DNA from: Apis mellifera
Lineage: Eukaryota; Arthropoda; Insecta; Hymenoptera; Apidae
DNA: 64,000 nt
Assembly: GCF_003254395.2 (NCBI RefSeq)
Contig: NC_037640.1
Location: forward strand, 7,980,289-8,044,288
Reading direction: 5' to 3'
Below the pieces are notes generated by a model. That model saw nothing but the letters and a program-made list of their open reading frames with translations. It did not search any database and was not told the origin of the DNA. Position 1 is the stretch's first letter, and the number at the start of each line of letters is the position of its first letter. This document shows positions 27,701 to 42,225 of the stretch, in pieces. Made by a program: the position numbers and the translations under genes.

Positions 27701-30700
27701 ACGCTATGTAATTTCATAATATCCGTTTCACGAGTTTCTAATTTAATTAGATTACGATTCTCGTACGATTCTACAGCCACGGATAATACTTGGACCGTTT
27801 AAGCCTTTAATTGCGGATGTGCCTTTATAAACCACGTGTTAATTTTAATTTTAGTAAACGTAGAGAAATACGAATACTTTTATAAATATTTTGATGAACA
27901 ATTTATGACAATTATCGTCTCGGAATACAAATCAATAAATATTTTAAATAATAAACATATTCTAAGAGTATTATGATTCGATTTTAATAAAATATTTTTT
28001 TTTTTTGCGTTTAGAGCTGTGTTTTAAAAATAAACAGATAAAAGATTGATAAAATACAATGAATATTTTGATAAAATTAATAATAAAGAAGGATTAAAGA
28101 TAATATACTCTTCTTGACAAAAGTTTAAGAAGATTGAATTATTATCTTCGTGTAAATAATTTAATTTCGAAAAAAATTAAAAAATCGTCGCGTTTTAAGA
28201 GGGAAAGAATCGTATAATTTAATCTTCTTTCGAGAGCAACATCGGTACTCCTTGAACGAATTTTCGCGAGAAGAAGGCATTATTGCAAAATTTTCGAATG
28301 TCAGAAGCGGGGAAGAAATGACTTAAACGCGTTACGTTTAATACTTAAATTGTGCCTCCGAAATGAGACGCGTAACAGCGTGACGCCCTGGCTGACAGTG
28401 CTATTAAGAGCAATATCGTAGCTACCTGTCAGATCTGGGAATAAATGGAGCGGCGACGGAACTGCTGGAGCTGAAAACGAATTTCCGGATGCTACGCTAA
28501 TCTTATCTCCGCCGAGGGAATTTATCTCGACAAACGTCCCCCTTTTCTTTTGGATACCTTTTGGATGAAAAAAAAAAAAAGGGAGAGGAGGAAATTTTAA
28601 TAAAACCGGGAATATCGGTGCATATTTTATTATTTACTTTTTTTTAAATCGAAAATTTACCCTCGAAGTTATTTTATTAATTGAAAATTGATAGATTACG
28701 ATGCGATCGAAGAGAAAATTATTACTTTTTCCTTTCAAAAATCTATCTTCTTTTTGATGAAAAAAAAAAAGGAAAGGGAGAAAAGGAAATTGATGAAAAA
28801 AAAAAAGGAAAGGGAGAAAAGGAAATTTTAATAAAACCGGGAATATCGGTGCATATTTTATTATTTACTTTTTTTTAAATCAAAAATTTACCCTCGAAGT
28901 TATTTTATTATGAAAATTGATAGATTACGATGCGATCGAAAAGAAAATTATTATTATTTCCTTTCAAAAATCTATCTTTTTTTGGATGAAAAAAGAAGAA
29001 AGGAAGAGGAAGAAATTTTAATAAAATCAGGAATATCGGTGCATATTTTATTATTGCTTTACTTTTTTTTAAATCGAAAATTTATCCTCGAAGTCATTAT
29101 ATTATGAAAATTGATAGATTACGATGCGATCGAAGAGAAAATTATTATTTTTTTCTTTCAAAAATCTATCTTCTTTTGGATGAAAAAAAAAGAAAGGGAG
29201 AGAAGGAAATTTTAATAAAACCGGGAATATCGGTGCATATTTTATTATTTACTTTTTTTTAATTCGAAAATTTATCCTCGAAGTTATTTTATTATGAAAA
29301 TTGATAAATTACGATACGAAGAAGAAATTATTATTTTTTTCTTTCAAAAATCTATCTTCTTTTGGATGAAAAAAGAAGAAAGGAAGAAAAAGAAATTTTA
29401 ATAAAATCGGGAATATCGGTGCATATTTTATTATTTACTTCTTTTAAGTCGAAAATTTACCCTCGAAGTTATTTTATTATGAAAATTGATAGATTACGAT
29501 GCTAATCGAAGAGAAAATTATTTTTTCCTTTCAAAAATCTATCTTCTTTTGGATGAAAAAAAAAGAAAGGGAGAGAAGGAAATTTTAATAAAACCAGGAA
29601 TATCGGTGCATATTTTATTATTGTTTTACTTTTTTTTAAATCAAAAAATTATCCTCCAAGTCATTTTATTATGAAAGATGATTGATAGATTGACTTGACG
29701 ATGCGATCGATTATTATTTCTTCCTTTCAAAAAATCTATCTTCCAATTATATATATATTCCTTTTTTTTTTCTTGATAAAATTATTACAGAAGAGATCTT
29801 CTCTCCCCCTATACGTAACACTAACCCTTCACTTATGCCACTTCTGTCGCCAATAAGAGAGAGAGAGAGAGAGACTGTTGAGAGTGTTTTCGATCCATTC
29901 TATCGTGTCGATTTAACAAGGACCGTAATGGCGGCGCGAGGACAGCTGCGGCGATGTCTTCTCAGAAACGATTTCGCCGATTTTTATCCTAAGGATTTTT
30001 CCCGCGCGGGATATGGAACGGATGTCACGTCCATCCACGTGATTTATAGCCTGTGCTACGAAACGTATTCGAACGAAACGTGTCGGTAAACAACGTCGTG
30101 GAACGTTTGGTGAAAAATCGACCGAGAAGGGGGATTTATGTAAATATCGGATGGACTCCCCCCCTCCCCCTCTCTCGACCCAATCCACCGTCACGTTTCT
30201 CTTTTATTTAGGTCGTGTGTATTTCTCGAATAAAATAACCCGCTCGATTCTTCTCTGTTCACAAATCGTTGTTGATCGATTTCCTTGTGAATTATCTCCG
30301 ATATATACCTCGTATATTTTATAAGTCATCGTCATTTTTCATCTTCTTCCTTTGAATTATTATTTTCCTATTGGAAATATGCATAAATATGTGAATTTGG
30401 ATTTAAATTGCTTCGTTAAAGTAAGTTTTCTTTAACAACAAATGATTAACTCGTTCTGGTTATTTATTATATATAACAGGTGGATTTGGAAACTAGGTTT
30501 GAAAAGAAGAAACGCTGTTAAATTTAATTTAATATTCTCCGGTTAGATTTAACACTAAAAGTGATCGTAATATCGGGGAATTAAATTGACCATTAAAGTC
30601 GTAAGTAAATTGTTTCGTTATTAAGTGGGATTCAAAGGGGGGTACTTATTCAACGAGAGTACTCGAGGATTTTCATATTATAAGAGTTATTATGTTACTG

Positions 30701-33700
30701 CGGCTGCGGTCCCGGGGATTGAACGGGATTATTGTCTTTTTCTTCTCTCCCTCTGTATTCCGTTTCGTTCGAACATCTTCCTGAATTTCCGATAGAAAAA
30801 TGGAAATAATGGTTTAACATTAGTCCTTGGATACTTTATTTTGCTAAAAAAAGAAAGAAATTGGACAAAATAAAAAGGATAACGTTAAATTTAACTCGTT
30901 CTGGATTAAAAATTGATTTACAACGATCCATATAAAATCTCGATCAACGAAACAATTTTCATATTTTTCTTTCGAATAAAAGTATCTTTCATCAAATTTT
31001 TTCTAACTCGAATCAAACAAATGGTTGGTTAAACTTGCGAAGTTAAACGTGCGAAGAAACGATCGATTCTTACACCCTCTTCTCCCCCAGAGGCGAAGAT
31101 CGACCTTTGACCAAAAACTCTGTTCGACAAACTTTTAATCTACTCGGGGCAGAGAATCCCAACAAAACGCGGTCGAAAACGAATCAATAATCCTCTATCA
31201 CGTTCCATAAACTCTGCGCTCCGAGTCTCCCCCGCGGGAGATTCTTCTCGAGGAAGAAAGAAATCCGCAACCTTTCCCCTTCCCTCCCCCCAAAACTTAT
31301 CAACCATTCCTCCCTTTCGTCCATCCATTCGACTCGTGCAAATAGAAACTCGAAACGTTGTTCCAAGGACATTTCCACCATAATTTCTCTCTCTCTCTTT
31401 CTTTCTTTTTCCACATTCAAACTTTTCGAATGTAAAAAGAGGGGAGCGGGAAGAAAGGGGAGGAGGTTTAATGAAGCGACGCCTTTAATTACGGTTTGCG
31501 GAAAGGGGGTGGTTGTTGGTCACGAGGTCCTCCAACCCTTCTAATCGAGATTCTCTGTTTGGATTCCAGTGTTGACGGTGCCCGGGTACGACGTTAGGGT
31601 GAACAGATCGCCGGTGTTGGAGGGATGCAACGCAGTTTTATCTTGCACGGCGAGGGAGGACGTGAAGGAGCATCTGACAGTCACCTCCTGGTTCCGCGAC
31701 GACGCCATACTTCTACCCGGTAGCACGGACACAGGTAAAATTTCTCGAGATTTTTAAATAGAAATTTGTGATATTTAAGTAAATTAGGAAAATTTCAGAG
31801 GTTTCACAATTTTCGTATTTTTAAATTAATTAGAAAGTTCGTACGATTGGAACATTAGATTTCTTTGAAATTTTGGATAAGATGTTTTAAATAAGAGAGT
31901 AGTTTATGAATGAGAAATCTTGTGATTTCCATGATCCAATCATCCTGTTATTCCTTCAATTAGATTAAAAGTTTAAAGTAGTGAATGTTTTAAAGATGTT
32001 GAAATGCCAACATTGTCTTTTTAAAAAACAAGTTATTAATTGTTAGAAAGCATTACTTATTGATATAGATATTTATTATAGACATTTAAATTAATCATTT
32101 AACTGATAGGTTTATCTACTGGTAAGTTCTGTACAACCTTATTACATTTTCAATATTCTTCTTTTCTTGGCGGTGAGTAAGAGAGTAAAAAAATGAAACG
32201 AAACGATTAGAATGCCTGGCGGACGGGGCAATATTCTATAAAATATTTCATAAAATGGATGACAGCGTGCCATTCCCGAGATACTCCCCCCTCCCTCTAA
32301 AAAACTAACCCCCTTTGAAGTGCACTCTTTCTCGTGAAATAGTTGACTTTAATTGCTGACAAACGGCACGCGTTTATTAATATTAAAAAAAAAAGTATCA
32401 ACGTCGAGATTTATGCTCGTTAAACGAAACCCCGCGGAAATTCTACTACGAGAATTGAACGCTGCAAAGGATCCAAATCAAAACCATTTTTCTCCTCCCT
32501 TTCGATTCAAAAAAATATATTTTTCTTAAACGTACAAAATCTGAATCCTAAATTACATTTATACATTCAATACATTTAATTACATTTAATACATAATTAC
32601 ATTTCAATCGATTCGAAATTGAATTCGATTCGAGAATTGCGTCTGAATATATCCAAATGTATCGTTTATTTCATGAATTTTTGAAACGTCCCAGACAAAG
32701 CATAAAAACATCCACTTGGATACGATAAGGGTGCAATGGGCCTCTGGAGGGGATGATATTCGATTGGAGACGAATGGAAATAGAGAGAGAGAGAGAGGAA
32801 GGAAGGGACGGTTGGAACGAAAGGGGCGCCTAGGATAAAGTTGAAAAGACGGAGGAGAATATTGGAATGGGGAGGAATATAACGCGGCGGCTAACTGCCG
32901 AGTTGTTTCGAAGTTGTTGGTTCGTGGTGGACGTGTTTCGAATCGGTGGAGGGGTTGGTAAAGGGAGTTTGATAGTTTTTAAACGTTCTTCGTGCCTGAA
33001 CTGGGAATGGAGACGGGGTTGGATGATATCCGAACGGATTGATGGTGTTCGTTTGATTGGACGATGCCTATAAATGGATTTTCCTCCGCAGGAAACTCCG
33101 TTCAAAGGAAATTAGATTCACTTTGGATAATTTTGTAAAGTTCGATACATGATTATGCGTTAAAATGTTAATATATTGATATTTAATCTCTTTGCAAGAA
33201 AATCATTTCCGTCCTTCACGATCTCCTTTACTTTGGATAATTTTCAATACATCAGACGACTATGTGTTTCCATAAAATGTTAACGTTTATTTTTATCATT
33301 TAATGATTCAATCTCTTGGAGGAAATTTAGCAAAAAAGATACAAAAAGTGTATTTCAATCCGTAGAATTATAAAACGACGATCCTCTTCTGTTTCTTTAA
33401 TAAAAAAAGAATCCGTAATTGATAATTCGAACGTTGTAAAAAAAGAAAGAGACACACAGAGTCATCTTGAAACCGGAAGAAGAAGATGATCGTGTTCTTT
33501 CATTTCCACCGTCGTTCACGGTCGCAACGGACGGAAATGGCTCCGTATTTTTTAATAATGAACACATCCTCTCTGAACTGACGTCTCAACGGCGGAAATA
33601 GACGCTCGACCTCTTTCCGGTTTTTTTCAGACGGCAAAGTACACACGATTCAGAGTACTGTTTCGAGTCGGCGCTTTCCTCCTCCTCCTCCTCCTCCTCC

Positions 33701-36700
33701 TCCTCCTTCCTCCCTCCCCCCCTGCTTTTATACCTTTGTGCAATTTCTGTGTCTCGTTGTCCTTTCAACGCGATGCGACGTTGACGCACGTTTCATCAAC
33801 GCGAACGGCTGTTAAGCCGAAATCGACGGCAAAGCTTAATCGGCAAAGCTTGGGTGCGCACGATGTCGCCCTCTTTTCGCGTCGCCTTCTCCACGTCCTT
33901 TGCCTGCCACCTGGACGAGACGATATTTCGAGTGAAACGTCGGGGAGGGGGGGGGCCAGGGAGCGAGTTCAAAGTTCGAAACTGAAACGAACGAGATTCG
34001 AAGGGATTCGGAGATCTTTGAAGAGTCCAGGCTTTTCCTCAAGATGGAAGAAAGGTTCTGATGAGGATTAAAGGGAGGTTTTCTTTTTTTTTATTCGTAA
34101 AAGGAAGATAAGTGCGAAGAGTTGAGTGCTGATACAGAGATGAGAATGAAGAAAATAGTATCGAAAATTATAATAATGTTTATGTCGATTTGCAAGTTAT
34201 AAAGGATTTATTGACCTCGAAATCGTATAACTTTCTTTATTTTAAAATTTTTCAGATATTAAGTGAAGTATATATATGAATTTTATACGCTTTGTTGATA
34301 ATCTTGGCATCATATATACACTATATAATAGTAGAAGATATTATAATTTGAATATTCAAAATTGTAAAAATTATTTTCGAAATTATTAATATATGTATAT
34401 TTAAAATATTAATAATAATATATATAATAAAATATTAATAATAATTATAAATTATTAATAAATGTATATTTTATTTGTATATATACGATTATTATTATAA
34501 CTATTTAAATATAAATTATCGTTACAAATAAATTAATAGATAGATACAATTCTCTGGTTTCTAATGCATCGAGAAATTTAATTACAAATTTTCTTTTCGG
34601 ATTAAAGAAAATTCGTTTCCTTCCAAATTAATCAATCATTAACCCCTTCCATTGGACAATAGTTCATTCTCATCTCGAATCATAGTTCATTCTCATATCG
34701 AAATACTAAAGAGGAAGTAAAATTATTTAAAACTTTCAATATTTTTGAATGAAAACCCGTTTCGAAATCCGTTTAAAAAAACGAATATATATAAAAAAAT
34801 AAAATCATCTTCCTCGCTCGAATAACGTAATTGCGTTCAATCCAAAAATTCTCCTTTCGTTTATTTTCTTCTCTTTTTTTTTTTTTACATTTCATCCCCT
34901 GTGCATTTATAACCGCGAAAGGGTTGGTTTCAATTAAAAAGTCGAACCGTGCCACGAGAGAAGTTTAAACGTTTATTTCCCCGACGCGCGTGCAAGTTTC
35001 ATCGGCATAAACAATTCCCCGAAACGGTTCGCGATGGAAAAGAGGAGGGAGAGAGAAGTGGAAGGAGAAGAGAAGGAAGAACTTGAAACTTCATTTTTCG
35101 CGGCGCGAGACTTTCGCCTTTCCCATAAACAGCCCTCGAGGCACCCTCTCTCGGGGGAAAAATGCCGCCACCATCCACTCGAATCCACCCCTATCCTCCT
35201 TTACGTTATTCGTAAATTCGTGGCACGCATACGCAAGGATTAAAAGGCACGGATTATTCGATCATTGTTCGTAATCAAGCAACGAATTTCTCTGATTTAA
35301 TTCATATAATGATCGATGCTCGTTGACGATTCCATATTTTTTCCTTTCTTCTCGAATTGAATTAATCTGAAGTATTATATCATTTTCGTAATATTCGAGA
35401 GAAATTGGCTGTGAATATTTATTTTACGAATTTGAAAAATTGTATTTTATTTATCAAATATATAATTTTCTGCTTCCTTGATCTCTCCGCGAATTCGAAA
35501 AAAAACTATTCGTAAATTTAAAACAAGTCCTCCTTGTATATCAATCCAACGATTTCCTAGAGCGCGAAATAGAAAGAAGAGAATCCGCGATTGCCGTAAA
35601 AAGGGATCGCCAATTTCGAATCGATAACCGAATTCATTCCAGCTGGAAAATACGGGATCCGCCTCTCGTAAGAATCGCAACATCTGTAGGGGATGCGTCC
35701 TCGAGAGGAGTGTGATCCAGCGTAAGGAATCGGATAGTGGTCCCCTCTTGGAGAAAAGAGGCGAGAGAGGAAAGAAAAGGGTGAGGGTACGGTGTGGCGC
35801 GCTCGAGCGAGGTTTTAATATTGGCAATGGCGAAAACAAACATGGCCACCGGGAGGAAGAAATATGGAAATATTGCCGTGGAAAAGGTATTCGGAGGAGA
35901 GCTTGGCATTCGGCGACCAGGAGATGGTAATATACGCTCTCGTACCTCTCTCTTTCTCACAACACTGCAAACAGAGAGAGTTGCTCGCTGCGACGAAATG
36001 TGGAAGAGAAGAGAGAAGGCTCGAAAACGTTCAAAGGAGGGGAAAATTAAATTTGTTTGGACGGAATGGATTCGAGCGGATCCTCGTTTGATGCGTTCCT
36101 CTGATTACCCCTGCGAAGAGTAATGAGCTTTTTTTCTCCCCCCTCTGTTCTTCTTCTTTTGGAGTCGCCAGGGGGAAGTTTTTTTGTCCCATTTAATATC
36201 TTATGTACCTTTCCAGTATGCTACAATTATTTCGGGATGATTTATATATAAAATTTACAATTTATTCGAGAATCGAATACTTGAAGGATAGAGATAGTCA
36301 CGTTTGAAGGCAATTACCTTCTCCTCTGGATGGACCACCCTCCTCGGAATCTCATAAATAAGTTTCTGCAACGAGACGAGAGGAAAGAAGATTTATTGAG
36401 CACGTCGAAAGGGAAATGATTGCGAATAAATCGGGGGGAGGAGAGGAGATACGAGGATAAAATTGTAATCGTAGAGGGAGAGGAAAATGTATTGTTGAAG
36501 GAGGAGAAAGGGTAGGGTAGGACAAGTTGCTGGGCAAATGTATGCGGACACACTTGCGCTCGAGGTGGTTGGCGTCGAACGAGCTTGGAGATTTTTAAGT
36601 TGAGACGTTAGAGATGGGAGCTAGTTTGAACCGGAGAATGAGATGTCAACATTAGCCGCTCTCCTCCTCGAGTGGAGGCCAATTACCGGGGCTGGTGAAG

Positions 36701-39700
36701 ATTTAAATCATTCAGCCTTCCAGTCGATGGGAAATAAGCATTTTTGATAAGCTTGGTTTGTTTGTTACGATTTGTTCATTCGTTGCGAGAGAAATTAAAG
36801 AAAGTTCGAAAGACGTATCGATTATTCATAATTCGTGCAAATAGAATTCTAATATGATAAATAATTTGCATAAGATTCAAAATTTTTTTTCGAAAGGATA
36901 CATTAGATCAATTTGGGGCTCATGAAAGATCGTGATTAGCGTTCGAGATTAAAACAAATTAGAAGTTGGAGGAGGAACAATTCGAAACTCGTGGGAACTC
37001 GATGGGAACACGAAACTTGTTAAACTCTGAAACTTGACTTAACTCGTAGCTTAGCGTTTTGGCCATGAACTTGCCACCGATCCTCGCATCAAATTCAAAC
37101 TTTGGATAATTACGAAGTTCTCCAGATTATTAAATTTCGATGTTTCTTTCCTGTATTCGTTTCCTTGAACGATAAACCGAAAATGAAAGAGCTAGAGCTA
37201 ATGTAAACTTAAGAAAAGCGTAGATATTCCGCGATAAATTTTCCTCGTACGAGGCCCATCCAGGTGGAAGAAGATCGGTCGAAAGACCGATTTCGACCTG
37301 TTTCCAACTCATCGAACATCGAGCAAGGACGTCAGTTTCCATGGACTTCCAACTCATCAGCCGCCTTCTGCTTCGATATTACGTACCCACAATCCTTTCC
37401 TAACTTACCAAAAATTTTATCTTATACATACTTTTAATTCTCTCTCTTGAAAAAAAAAAAAGAAAAGAAAAATCAAATCAATTCATTTATTTCCTTCCTT
37501 GTTTCAAAGCTCAAACTTCGTCCAACATTCGATTTTTTCCCAAACCCAGCATCGTTTCACTTTCATCCTGCATCAAAAAAGAACTTCCAATTCAAACCGA
37601 TAAATTACACACCACCCGCATATCTTCAAATCTTCTCAAACCCTCTCAAACCCTTTCAAACCTTCTCAAACCCTCTCAAACCTCCTCAAACTAATTCATC
37701 TTCCACGAATACCTAATCTCTTTATTCCCTTTCCTCCACAAAAGAGAATCATCATCGATCCTATCGTATCGATATGCTGTCCCCCTGGAGACAAAGTCGT
37801 GTCATGTCGTCGATCCATCCCCTTCCTCTCCTCTCTCTCTCTCTCTCTCGTGACACGACGACGTCGTCGTCGTCAGACGGGGTACTCCACTGTTCCTTCC
37901 TTGGACGAGGACAGCAGCGGCGCTGATAACGGAGGTCGTCGCGATGAGAACGAAGGAGGAGGAGGAGGAGGAGGGCGCAGGTGTTTCCGTGGTACGTGTC
38001 GAGGCGTGCACAATGTTGAGGTCGGGCGCCGCGTCGCGAAACAAACGTATCACAACCCGACACGACGTGATGCTCGCCGTGATATCATCCTGCGCGCGCG
38101 CGCGTATATCTGTGCGAGAGGGTGGAAGAGGGAGGGGTATGGTACCTGTTACGTGCAAGCGACCGGCATAAATATGTATGGGACATGAATGGCTGAGCGT
38201 GTATAGGACGAAGCGAAGCGGGCCCGAAGGGTGGTGGATCGGGTTACCTATGGATGCGCTTTGCACCTCCTTCGCGCGATCGGGGAATTTCGGGTGTAAT
38301 TTCTCTGTGAGATTAGTATTAATTAGGGTGGTTTTTTTTCTTTAAACAGGGCGAGGTGTTTGGATAAGTGGATCGAGAGAGAAATTGGATAATAATTTTT
38401 TGGATAAGGAATTTTTTTTGAATGGAAGGTTTGGAGAGAAGCGAAAGATTTTTGAAACGTTGGATGGCGAAGAAATTTGGAAGGGAGAGAAAATTTTAAG
38501 GATTAGAAATGTGGAATATAGATTAAAGAAGGATTGGAACTTGTTTTTGGAGTGTTTGGAGAAAAGGGAATTTTGGTAAAAATTTAAAAGAATCGATAAA
38601 AGGCAATCGCAAAGAAATTCGAGGGGTAATAAAAATTTAAAGAAATCGAAAGGGATTTTTTAGTTTGTTAAATAAAATACAAGATGTTGGAAGAAATTTC
38701 TTTATCTAAACTTTAGATAAAGAAGAAAGTGTATACGTGTGTTTCTTGCTATCCTCGTAGAGAAAGAAATCGTTGGAGAATAAAAAGAAAGTTGAACGTT
38801 TGAAGATTTAAAAAGATCGAAAGAGTTTAAAGAAAATAGGTGGCACATCTTTCCTTATTTCTAAGAATATTCTTCTATTAAAATATTTTAAAAATATCTC
38901 TACGTAACGAATTGAAAGAAACGGTGCAAAGATAGAAAAAGAAAATTAATTTTCCCATATACAGTAGATTTTTTGCTCGATAAAAGGCAATAAGAACAGT
39001 TTAACGCCTCAAAGTGTTTCTCTTATTTCTATGCAAAATTCAATGTATTTACGAGGGATCAGAGAGAGGGAATAGACGTTTACGAGGGAGAATGAATTGT
39101 ATGACAGGGAGAATTGACACGTGAAGCACAGTGACGTCAATTGAAGAAAGGACTTTGAACGGTATTTCATAGAGGCATTTGTACCACGGTACGTGCGTAC
39201 ACTTGCTGGCATGTTTAAACATTTGCCAATATTTCACTGTCCCTTCGCGTTCCAAGCATTTCTACGAAATCGATAACGAATAGTGGCAGGGGAAAAGGGA
39301 AACTGATCGTTTCGTTGTACAAATCGTTCCCTCCAATGATCTAATTCGCGTTTCGTACTAAATTTAAAGGGAAGCTTTTCAAAATTACAAATAAATTTAT
39401 AAAATTTATAAAATTGTGAAATTTTCACTCCACGAACGAAACAAAAATTAATCGTAATTTTAGTTATTTTTTTTTAATTAATTTTAATTTAATGATCGTT
39501 TTGTTGATTTGAACATTTGTAATGAAAAAGAAGGAAAAAAACAAGAAGTAAATATTCGTTTTCGGGAAAAATGAAAAACTGCAATATTTCTTCGTTTCAT
39601 CGAAAAAAAAAAAAAAAAAAAATTCCTCGATAAAATGATTTCTCTACCACGATAATATCACAGATTGCGTATATATATACTATAATCGGTACAAAAATTA

Positions 39701-42181
39701 AATTACTTTTTCACGCTTCAAACCCTCAAACGAGAGATTATTTTATTATTTCATTACCTCGTGAAATAAAATCTCTTGTCCATCGAAAAAGATTATATCA
39801 TAAATTATGATCGATTAAAATTAAATCATTTTTTTCACGCTTAAAAGACACGATTAAAAACAGTTTTATTATTTCGTCGCTTCGTAAAACTCGATAATTA
39901 TCGCGAGAAAGGATGGATTATATCGCGAAATTGACAATCGATCGAAATTATTCCCTTCCAAAAAATAAGAAAAAAAAGAAGAATAAAGCAAAATTTATCA
40001 TTCCATTAAAAAACTCCATATTTATATAAAATCTTGAACTATCAAACAAACCATCTATAATTCAACGATACGAAACCAACTACCACCACTACCAATTTAA
40101 AATTCATCCACGGTTTACTCGAACAAAAGATTTTGTCGCTTGTATCAATTCCCCCTCCCTCGCCTCTCAATTATTCAGAAAGGATCCCTCTATATTTCGT
40201 TGCCTCTCGTTCAACGATCGTGCGTAGAATTATTCCACCCCTTTGTTCGCTGAAAATATTCTTCTTCCCCTCTTACACGCGCGCGCAGGTGCACGCACGC
40301 ACACGAGAAAGAGAGGAAAAAGGAGGGGAATGGATACTTTCACAGGCGAGCGAGCGCTCGATTGAAATACGTGCCTGGAGAATCTGTCGCGAACGTGCGT
40401 CCGTCGGGCATTCGAAGATTTTACAAAGTAACTCTCAAAGCTTTTACGTAAACGACACATACACCCTCTGTTATGTATACGAAAATTGCTTCCTGTTGAG
40501 CCGGAACCACGCGCCAAAGAAAGAAAGAAAGGCGTTCTCGTAATTACGCGAGCGTTGAAGTTTCGTTCGAAGGATTCCTCGAAGATTTTTTCTTTCTTTT
40601 CTTTTCTTTTTTAGGCTTTCCTTTCGAAACGTGGAAATTTTTAACAACATCGAACGTGTTTTTCGATCTCGCGAGCGTTGAAGTTTCGTTCGGACGATTT
40701 CTCGAAAATTTTCTTTCTTTTTTAGGCTTTCCTTTCGAAACGTGGAAATTTTTAACAATATTGAATGTGTTTTTCGATCTTGCGAGCGTTGAAATTTCGT
40801 TCGGACGATTCCTCGAAGATTTTTTAGGCTTTCCTTTCGAAACGTGGAGATTTTTAACAACATCGAACGTGTTTTTCGATCTTGCGAGCGTTGAAGTTTC
40901 GAATCGAACGATTCCTCGAAGATTTTCTTTCTTTTTTTTTTTCTTTTTTAGGCTTTCCTTTCGAAACGTGGAGATTTTTAACAATATCGAACGTGTTTCT
41001 CGATCTCGCGAGCGTTGAAGTTTCGTTCGGACGATTCCTCGAAGATTTTTTAGGCTTTCCTTTCGAAACGTGGAGATTTTTAACAATCAAACGTGTTTTT
41101 CGTTCTCGTAATTCTTAATATAATTGTTCGAGATTATTATTATTATTATTATTAATTTAAGATACGTATCGAGTTTCTTGCGACTATTATTGGACTATTA
41201 ATGGATCGTCCTGATGAACGGGAATTGAGAATCGAGCTCCGAGATATCGATCTCTCCAAGAACACGATACTAGCGAGGAGATTGGAAAGTGAGAGAGACT
41301 TGAAAGAGACGATTGGATTTACCAAATTACGTGCATGAGATTATTTCTGTATAAATAAATTCATAAGATTGAACAATTGGCAAAATTTAACAAGTTACGA
41401 AAATAAATAAATAAAGTAGCTTCCGTAAAGCTTACTCCAATAATTTATAAATTCAAAAAATATTTTAATAAGTACCATCACCTTCCAAATTCCACTTATA
41501 TTTATCAAGAAATCCTTATTTCCCAAAAATATATTTATTTCTACGTAATTTTTCTTAACAAATACAGATACACGTATGTATATTTAGGCGAAAAGGAAAA
41601 TAAGGTTGCTAGTCAGTCACGACGAGGGGCAAGTTTCTTCTTCAGGGGGCGAAAGAAGCAATTTAATATCGGCTTTCCCCGACGGAATAAAAATACGGAG
41701 ATAAATAGCTCGTAACCCGGAGCTCGACGCCCGTAATACGAACCGGAAGCACGAAGCTACATTCGTCGAATGCATTCGTCGTCCGTGTGACGAGGCAGCA
41801 TCGGCCTGGATACGGAGGAAATGGACCCATGGTTACGTCGATTCGAGCTTTATCGGGCTGTCCTTCCTTTTTTTTCTTCTTCTTTCTCGTTCCAGCTAGT
41901 TCGAGGCAGTGACTTTTCGAAAATTCAGAAGGGGATCGTATTCCAATCTCTCGATTCGATGCGTTTTATGTGTAAGACTCTTTTGCAATTATTCGAGGAA
42001 AATTTGATGAATTTTTTCGAGTTGGTCAAAGTGGCAACATATGTAATCAAGTGTCTTACAAGCAAAATGATTTTATATTCTTAATATAAAGAAAAGAAAA
42101 TCTATTTATGAATTAATAGTGCGCTCTTGTTAATTGGAACATGAAACACCAAGTTATATTATATTATAATTGTATTTATTT

Positions 42182-42225
<44 letters not shown>

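Larger units (their letters stand above)
18717..31569 (+). other. Dscam intron between Ig1 and Ig2 (12.9 kb)
   Basis: No supported coding sequence. Holds three repeat blocks (22196-22662, 25986-26770, 28560-29750), CpG-rich stretches near 20690-21190 and 23300-23560, and polypyrimidine-rich DNA at about 23610-23960. Confidence 0.7.

Noticed and set aside
37944..38266. Overlapping open frames on both strands
   Set aside because: GC-rich simple repeats lower stop frequency; no protein features.
40544..41086. Long repetitive minus-strand frame (180 codons) and overlapping frames on both strands
   Set aside because: Produced by the 110-base tandem array; the repeat lacks stops in several frames and shows no protein-like constraint.
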